From contig CAKZIX010000049.1 of assembly GCA_936936565.1 (NCBI GenBank), positions 1-9,309 of the forward strand: DNA of 9,309 nucleotides, written 5' to 3'. The position numbers and the translations under genes are program-made. Below are positions 5,167-9,309 of this stretch, in pieces (position 1 is the stretch's first letter; each line of letters starts with the position of its first letter). Source of the DNA: an uncultured Nocardiaceae bacterium (lineage in GTDB: Bacteria > Actinomycetota > Actinomycetes > Mycobacteriales > Mycobacteriaceae). Under the pieces are notes generated by a model. That model had not been told where the DNA came from. It saw nothing but the letters and a program-made list of their open reading frames with translations, and did not search any database.

Positions 5167-5868
5167 TCAGCCGCTGCGCGGGCGGAGTGCGGCGAACTCG
5201 TCGGTCACCCGGATACACGAATCGGTGAATCGGTACATCGCCGCCGGCCGCCCCCCGGTGCGCCCCGGCGCCGCGACGTCGCCGGTGGCGGTGAGCACCT
5301 TGCGGCGGTTGAGCACGCGCTGCAGGTTTGTGGTGTCGACTTCGTAACCCAATGCGGCGCAATAGATGTCACGGAGAATAGACATCGTGAAGGTGGTGGG
5401 GGCGAGCGCGAAGGCGATGTTGGTGTACGACAGCTTGGCGGCCAGTCGCGTGCGGGCGTGTTCGATCATCCCGCGGTGGTCGAACGACACGTCGGGCAAA
5501 TCGGCGACGGGGTGCCAGTGTGTGTCGCCGGGCAGTGTGGGGTTGGCGGTGCTCGGCACCAGGCCGAGGAACGTCGAGGCGATCCGGCGGGGCCCTGGGG
5601 TGCGGTGCGGGTCGCTGAACACGGCGAGTTGTTCCAGGTGTGCCAGATTGCGAACGTCGACCTTCTCGGCGAGGTGCCGGCGCACGGAGGTGGTGAGATC
5701 CTCGTCGTCGCCGAGTCGGCCGCCGGGCAGCGACCAGGTTCCGGTCTGCGGTTCCTGGGCGCGCTGCCAGAGCAGCACCATGAGTTGGCCGTGCCGGTGA
5801 CTGGGCGTTGCGGGCTTCACGCGGAACACGACGGCGAGCGACTCGTGGATGGTGCTACCATGGGTCAT
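5167..5868 (-). CDS. nrtR: NrtR-family regulator of NAD biosynthesis (Nudix-like domain plus winged helix)
   Basis: A 233-residue protein. The N-terminal Nudix-like domain covers about residues 7-145, and the C-terminal winged-helix domain about 150-225 (FTMSILRDIYCAALGYEVDTTNLQRVLNRRKVL, then GRPAAMYRF). NrtR proteins repress NAD genes and respond to ADP-ribose or related nucleotides. The Nudix box aligns without gaps from Gly50 to Val72, but the catalytic signature is broken: Glu is His65, the second Glu is Lys69 and Gly is Asp71. It should therefore sense and not hydrolyse, as in other NrtR regulators. The gene is divergent from nadABC, the position of Rv1593c in M. tuberculosis. ATG 5866-5868 is chosen because homology starts there; the longer frame upstream crosses the operator and nadA leader. 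No good Shine-Dalgarno precedes it, and the promoter suggests a leaderless message. It probably heads a transcript with the lipoprotein and methyltransferase genes. Confidence 0.92.
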   Translation of the reverse strand: MTHGSTIHESLAVVFRVKPATPSHRHGQLMVLLWQRAQEPQTGTWSLPGGRLGDDEDLTTSVRRHLAEKVDVRNLAHLEQLAVFSDPHRTPGPRRIASTFLGLVPSTANPTLPGDTHWHPVADLPDVSFDHRGMIEHARTRLAAKLSYTNIAFALAPTTFTMSILRDIYCAALGYEVDTTNLQRVLNRRKVLTATGDVAAPGRTGGRPAAMYRFTDSCIRVTDEFAALRPRSG

Positions 5869-5891
5869 GTTTTCGATCCTAAGTCGAAAAC
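5869..5891. promoter_or_regulatory. Probable NrtR operator
   Basis: Perfect 8-bp inverted repeat GTTTTCGA (5869-5876) and TCGAAAAC (5884-5891) with a 7-base spacer, between divergent nrtR and nadA. It begins at the base just before the nrtR ATG and covers that gene's -10 box. A second palindrome, GTCGAA-AAC-TTCGAC (5883-5897), overlaps its right arm. Position and symmetry fit autoregulation plus control of nadABC. Confidence 0.75.
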
Positions 5892-5904
5892 TTCGACCCG
5901 GCAA
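5876..5904 (-). promoter_or_regulatory. Candidate nrtR promoter, leaderless
   Basis: Minus strand: TTGCCG (-35, 5904-5899), 17 bases, TAGGAT (-10, 5881-5876). The expected start point is 5869-5870, one or two bases before the ATG at 5868, so the message would have almost no leader. The -10 lies inside the palindrome 5869-5891. For nadA I can offer only TACCAT at 5856-5861 as a -10, without a convincing -35. Confidence 0.45.
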
Positions 5905-5914
5905 AGCCGCCGGG
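5897..5914 (+). other. First hairpin in nadA leader
   Basis: CCCGGC (5897-5902) and GCCGGG (5909-5914) form a perfect 6-bp GC stem around AAAGCC, directly downstream of the operator in the 96 bases between it and nadA. There is no T-run after it. Confidence 0.4.
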
Positions 5915-5936
5915 CCGTGGAAGCACTTCCACCGGC
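5914..5936 (+). other. Second hairpin in nadA leader
   Basis: GTGGAAG (5917-5923) and CTTCCAC (5926-5932) are perfect arms two bases apart; GCC (5914-5916) and GGC (5934-5936) extend the stem past a bulged C at 5933. In RNA the closing pair would open to a GCAC tetraloop. It may be a leader structure or a protein-binding palindrome in DNA. The rest of the leader up to the nadA Shine-Dalgarno shows nothing else clear. Confidence 0.45.
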
Positions 5937-5987
5937 GTGGCGGTGGAACGCGTCGAGCCGATGTGCGCAACGCGGGAAGGAGCGATC

Positions 5988-7013
5988 ATGGCAGCGTCAC
6001 TGCTGTACGAGCAGATCCAGGAGGGACCTGCTGGATTCTCGGGTGTCAGCGGCACGCCCGATTGGGCGCGCGAGGTGCAGCGCCTCGCGCGCGAACGCAA
6101 CGCGACCATTCTCGCGCACAACTACCAGTTGCCCGAGATCCAGGACATCGCCGATCATGTCGGTGATTCGCTGGCGCTCTCGCGGATCGCCGCCGAGGCG
6201 GACGCGGACACGATCGTGTTCTGCGGCGTGCATTTCATGGCCGAGACCGCGAAAATTCTCAACCCCGCGAAGACCGTGCTGATCCCGGACCAGCGGGCCG
6301 GCTGCTCGCTCGCCGACTCCATCACCGCCGGCGAACTGCGCGCCTGGCGCGCCGAGTTCCCGAACGCGGTCGTGGTGTCCTACGTGAACACCACCGCCGA
6401 GGTGAAGGCGCTCACCGACATCTGCTGCACGTCGTCCAACGCCGTCGACGTGGTGGCCTCGATCGACCCGGACCGCGAGGTGCTGTTCCTGCCCGACCAG
6501 TTCCTGGGCGCCCACGTCAAGCGGCTCACCGGTCGCGCGAACATGCACATCTGGGCCGGCGAGTGCCACGTGCACGCGGGGATCAACGGCGACGAGCTCA
6601 CCGAGCAGGCCCGCACGCATCCGGATGCCGAGCTGTTCGTGCACCCTGAATGTGGTTGCGCCACTTCGGCTCTGTACCTGGCAGGCGAGGGCGCGTTCCC
6701 GGCGGACCGGGTGCACATCCTGTCCACGGGCGGCATGATCGACGCCGCAAGGCAGGCAAAGTCCACGCAGGTGCTGGTAGCCACCGAGGTCGGCATGCTG
6801 CACCAGTTGCGCAAGGCCGCGCCCGGCATCGATTTCCAGGCCGTCAACGATCGCGCGTCCTGCAAGTACATGAAGATGATCACGCCGGCGGCGCTGCTGC
6901 GCTGCCTGGTGGAAGGCCGAGACGAAGTGCACGTCGATCCGGAGATCGCCGCCCGCGCCCGTTCGTCGGTGCAGCGGATGATCGAGATCGGCAATCCGGG
7001 CGGGGGCGAGTGA
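5988..7013 (+). CDS. nadA: Quinolinate synthase
   Basis: Condenses iminoaspartate (from NadB) with dihydroxyacetone phosphate to quinolinate, in the cytosol, using a [4Fe-4S] cluster. The protein has 341 residues. The three cluster ligands are Cys106 (AGCSLAD), Cys193 (GECHVH) and Cys292 (ASCKYMK); the first spacing of 87 equals that in Thermotoga and E. coli NadA. Other family landmarks are ILAHNYQLPEIQDIADHVGDSL, VFCGVHFMAETAKILNP, SYVNTTAEVKA and HPECGC. ATG 5988 is chosen over in-frame upstream starts because GGAAGGAG at 5975-5982 lies 5 bases before it and homology begins soon after. It is the first gene of nadABC; its TGA overlaps the nadB GTG by four bases (GTGA). Regulation is likely by NrtR at 5869-5891. 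Confidence 0.97.
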   Translation: MAASLLYEQIQEGPAGFSGVSGTPDWAREVQRLARERNATILAHNYQLPEIQDIADHVGDSLALSRIAAEADADTIVFCGVHFMAETAKILNPAKTVLIPDQRAGCSLADSITAGELRAWRAEFPNAVVVSYVNTTAEVKALTDICCTSSNAVDVVASIDPDREVLFLPDQFLGAHVKRLTGRANMHIWAGECHVHAGINGDELTEQARTHPDAELFVHPECGCATSALYLAGEGAFPADRVHILSTGGMIDAARQAKSTQVLVATEVGMLHQLRKAAPGIDFQAVNDRASCKYMKMITPAALLRCLVEGRDEVHVDPEIAARARSSVQRMIEIGNPGGGE

Positions 7014-8593
7014 GCGCCGCGGCGCGTCGGGGCATCGAACTGGACACCACGCTCGGGTTCTGGGAAGAGCACGCCGATCTGGTCGTCGTCGGCGGCGGCG
7101 TGGCCGGGCTGACGGCCGCGCGCGCGGCGTCGTTGCGGGGACTGCGGGTGCTCACCGTCAGCAAGGGCGGCCCCACCGACACCTCCACCCAGTACGCGCA
7201 GGGCGGCATCGCGGTCGTCGCGCCCACCGGCGACTCGGTCGGCTCGCATGTCCGCGACACGATGGACGCGGGCGCGGGCCTGTGCGACATCGCGGCGGTG
7301 CGCTCCATCGTCGCCGGTGGACAGGCCGCGGTGGCCGCGCTCACCGACCTCGGCGCGGTGTTCGATCTCGGCCGCGACGGCACCGTCTCGCGCACCCGCG
7401 AGGGCGGGCACAGCACCCGGCGGATCATTCATGCCGGCGGGGATGCCACGGGCGCGGAGGTGCAGCGTGCGCTCAACGCCGCCGGGCTTCCGGTGCTCTT
7501 CGGTGCCGCGGCCGCGCGCATCGTCGTCGGCGACGACGGTGTCGAGGGCCTGATCGTGGTGTCCGACCAGGGCGTCGGCGTGGTGCACACCCCGGCGGTG
7601 GTGCTCGCGACCGGCGGGCTCGGGCAGCTCTACGCGTGCAGCACCAATCCGCCCGGTGCCACGGCCGACGGCGTCGCACTGGCGCTGGCGGCCGGGGCCG
7701 CGGTCGCCGACCTGGAGTTCGTGCAGTTCCACCCGACGGTTCTCTACACCCCGGGCGGTACCGGCCGGCGTCCGCTGATCAGCGAGGCGGTGCGCGGCGA
7801 GGGCGCGAAACTCGTTGATACCAACGGTGATTCGGTAACCGCCGGCGTGCATCCACGTGGCGATCTCGCCCCGCGGGACGTGGTGTCCAAGGCGATCGCG
7901 GCCCGCATGCGGGCATTGGGAACCGACCACGTGTTGCTCGACGCCCGCGGCGTGCCGGAGTTCGCACAGCGGTTCCCGACGATCACCGCCTCCTGCCTGG
8001 CGGCCGGTATCGATCCGCGCGAGCAGTTGATCCCGGTGGCGCCGGCCGCGCACTACCAGTGCGGCGGCGTCGTCACCGACGTGCACGGGCGGACCGAGGT
8101 GCCTGGGCTGCTCGCCGCCGGCGAGGTGGCCCGCACCGGCCTGCACGGCGCAAACCGGTTGGCCTCCAACAGTTTGCTCGAAGGTCTGGTGGTCGGCGAG
8201 CGCGCCGGTCTGGCCGCGGCCGAACGCCGGGATGTGCGCGCCGAGGTCACCGACGTGCAGTTGCCGACGGCGGTGCGTGCCGAGCGCGCGCACGTGCAGC
8301 AGGTGATGACCGCGCATGCGTCGGTGGTCCGCGATGCCGAGGGGCTCGCCGATGCGCACACCGAGCTCGCGACCGCACCGCAGGCGCTGACCAACTGCGT
8401 CGAGGAGCTGGCGGATTCGGCGCTCACGGTGACCGCGCAGGCGCTCGTGCTGGCGGCCGCCGCGCGGCTGGAAAGCCGCGGCTGCCATACCCGTTCGGAC
8501 TACCCGCAGGCCGTCGACGCACTGCGGCACAGCACGACGGTCCGAATGAAGGCCAGCGGTGAGCTGTATGTCGCCGTCGGAGTCGGCGCATGA
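7010..8593 (+). CDS. nadB: L-aspartate oxidase
   Basis: An FAD enzyme that oxidises L-aspartate to iminoaspartate, passed on to NadA. It has 527 residues. The FAD-binding GGGVAG is at 28-33 and the flavin region STQYAQGGIAVV follows at about 61. Catalytic or substrate residues known from E. coli NadB are present: Glu131 (TREGGHS), His241 (QFHPT), Arg289 (APRDVV), His348 (AHYQCGG) and Arg383 (ANRLASNS), for Glu121, His244, Arg290, His351 and Arg386. GTG 7010 overlaps the nadA stop as GTGA, so translation is probably coupled. A long open frame on the opposite strand across this region is a high-GC shadow. The stop at 8591-8593 overlaps a possible nadC ATG at 8590. Confidence 0.97.
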   Translation: MSAAARRGIELDTTLGFWEEHADLVVVGGGVAGLTAARAASLRGLRVLTVSKGGPTDTSTQYAQGGIAVVAPTGDSVGSHVRDTMDAGAGLCDIAAVRSIVAGGQAAVAALTDLGAVFDLGRDGTVSRTREGGHSTRRIIHAGGDATGAEVQRALNAAGLPVLFGAAAARIVVGDDGVEGLIVVSDQGVGVVHTPAVVLATGGLGQLYACSTNPPGATADGVALALAAGAAVADLEFVQFHPTVLYTPGGTGRRPLISEAVRGEGAKLVDTNGDSVTAGVHPRGDLAPRDVVSKAIAARMRALGTDHVLLDARGVPEFAQRFPTITASCLAAGIDPREQLIPVAPAAHYQCGGVVTDVHGRTEVPGLLAAGEVARTGLHGANRLASNSLLEGLVVGERAGLAAAERRDVRAEVTDVQLPTAVRAERAHVQQVMTAHASVVRDAEGLADAHTELATAPQALTNCVEELADSALTVTAQALVLAAAARLESRGCHTRSDYPQAVDALRHSTTVRMKASGELYVAVGVGA

Positions 8594-8620
8594 CGACCAG
8601 GCAGCAGATGACGGCGATCG

Positions 8621-8627
8621 AAGGAGG
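8621..8627 (+). promoter_or_regulatory. Ribosome binding site of nadC
   Basis: AAGGAGG, the strongest Shine-Dalgarno in the window, lies 7 bases before ATG 8635. It favours that start over the in-frame ATGs at 8590 (overlapping the nadB stop as ATGA) and 8608. Confidence 0.7.
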
Positions 8628-8634
8628 CAGTTCG

Positions 8635-9309
8635 ATGGGGCTCGACGCGCAGCTCGACCGTGACGAGGTACTGGCGCTGATCCGGACGGCACTGCACGAG
8701 GATCTGCGTTACGGTCCCGATATCACCAGCGCCGCAACAGTTCCTGACGACGCCGTGACGAAAGCAGCAGTGATTTCCCGCAAGCCGGGCACCGTCGCCG
8801 GAATCGACGTGGGGCTGTTGGTGTTCGACGAGGTGATCGGCCCGGGCAACTACGAGGTGCTGGACCGGCTCGCCGACGGCACCCGGGTGGCGGCGCGGGA
8901 ATCGGTGCTCACCGTGCAGGCGTCCACGCGTGCGCTGCTCACCGCCGAGCGCACGATGCTCAACATCGTCTGCCACCTGTCCGGGATCGCAACGGCGACG
9001 GCACAGTGGGTGGATGCGGTGTCCGGCACGCAATGCCGGATTCGCGACACCCGCAAGACCCTGCCCGGCCTGCGCGCGCTGGAGAAGTACGCGGTCCGCA
9101 TGGGCGGCGGCGTCAACCACCGCATGGGGCTCGGCGACGCCGCCCTCATCAAGGACAACCACGTCGTCGCCGCGGGTTCGGTTGCCGCGGCGCTGGAGGC
9201 GGTCCGGGCGGCGGCGCCGGGCCTACCGGTCGAGGTCGAGGTCGACTCGCTGGCCCAGCTCGACGAGGTCCTCGGACTCGAACCGCAGTTGGTCCTGCTG
9301 GACAACTTC
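8635..9309 (+). CDS. nadC: Nicotinate-nucleotide pyrophosphorylase (quinolinate phosphoribosyltransferase), 3' off window
   Basis: Turns quinolinate and PRPP into nicotinate mononucleotide, CO2 and pyrophosphate, the third step of de novo NAD synthesis. 225 codons are visible; the family is about 285 residues, so roughly 60 are missing beyond the window edge. The N-terminal domain starts ALHEDLRYGPDITS. The active-site run RDTRKTLPGLRALEKYAVRMGG gives Arg140 and Lys141, and Glu202 (VEVEVD) and Asp223 (LLDNF) follow. These match Arg139, Lys140, Glu201 and Asp222 of the M. tuberculosis enzyme, shifted by one. ATG 8635 is preferred because of its strong Shine-Dalgarno; the in-frame ATG at 8590 overlaps the nadB stop and would add 15 residues. 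It is the last visible gene of nadABC. Confidence 0.95.
   Translation, partial: MGLDAQLDRDEVLALIRTALHEDLRYGPDITSAATVPDDAVTKAAVISRKPGTVAGIDVGLLVFDEVIGPGNYEVLDRLADGTRVAARESVLTVQASTRALLTAERTMLNIVCHLSGIATATAQWVDAVSGTQCRIRDTRKTLPGLRALEKYAVRMGGGVNHRMGLGDAALIKDNHVVAAGSVAAALEAVRAAAPGLPVEVEVDSLAQLDEVLGLEPQLVLLDNF

Noticed and set aside
5869..5970. 34-residue N-terminal extension of NrtR
   Set aside because: It would translate through the operator palindrome and the nadA leader hairpins, reads as basic low-complexity sequence, and lies before the first conserved Nudix residues.
4570..6282. 570-codon open frame on the plus strand across the lipoprotein, nrtR and the start of nadA
   Set aside because: It has low-complexity composition and runs antisense to two convincing genes and through the nrtR/nadA control region. 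No family motif is visible.
6380..8692. 770-codon open frame on the minus strand across nadA, nadB and the start of nadC
   Set aside because: Its translation is rich in Arg, His, Gly and Ala with no recognisable domain, and it lies antisense to three well-conserved enzymes. Long antisense frames are expected at this GC content.
1..9309. CRISPR arrays, tRNA or rRNA genes, transposases
   Set aside because: I read for regularly spaced repeats, cloverleaf-like segments and transposase motifs and saw none.

Overview
High-GC window from a mycolic-acid-containing actinobacterium, most likely Nocardia or a close relative. This rests on gene content (biotin synthase with its actinobacterial partner protein, a DUF2567 membrane protein, a mycolic-acid-type cyclopropane synthase, an LpqE-like lipoprotein, NrtR and nadABC), on frequent GTG starts, and on a gene order matching the Mycobacterium tuberculosis Rv1589-Rv1596 neighbourhood. 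All family assignments come from reading the translations; no search was run.

Layout. (1) 1-~550: the 3' part of a phenylacetate-CoA-ligase-like gene that looks proteobacterial, ending abruptly. (2) ~550-859, minus strand: the N-terminal half of a TetR regulator, very probably BioQ, truncated at the same point. The two broken ends meet tail to tail, so this is a chimeric junction (assembly artefact or illegitimate recombination). (3) 860-956: divergent control region with a perfect 17-bp palindrome of BioQ type. (4) 957-3017, plus: bioB, a small gene for the biotin synthase auxiliary protein BsaP, and a DUF2567 membrane protein whose reading frame runs without a stop into a two-EF-hand protein that has its own ribosome binding site. 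(5) 3032-3613, minus: a DinB/maleylpyruvate-isomerase-family protein, convergent with (4) across a GC-rich hairpin and preceded by its own promoter. (6) 3699-5868, minus: nrtR, an LpqE-like lipoprotein and a mycolic-acid methyltransferase, close together and probably cotranscribed. (7) 5869-5987: the nrtR/nadA control region, with a perfect 8-7-8 inverted repeat touching the nrtR start codon and two tandem hairpins in the nadA leader. (8) 5988-9309, plus: nadA-nadB-nadC, with nadC cut by the window end.

Two cofactor pathways sit side by side, each with a dedicated regulator divergent from the genes it probably controls: BioQ facing bioB, and NrtR facing nadABC. BioB and BsaP make biotin from dethiobiotin, which feeds the acyl-CoA carboxylases of lipid and mycolate synthesis. 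NadB, NadA and NadC convert aspartate to nicotinate mononucleotide. The genes between the two blocks are envelope-related (lipoprotein, mycolate methyltransferase) or unassigned (DinB, EF-hand).

I see no tRNA, rRNA, CRISPR array or insertion sequence. Apart from the window ends, no gene-free stretch exceeds about 120 bases. The most noteworthy points are the chimeric junction, the DUF2567-EF-hand in-frame fusion, the bioB-bsaP pair, the degenerate Nudix box of NrtR with an operator over a probably leaderless start, and the tandem hairpins in the nadA leader.
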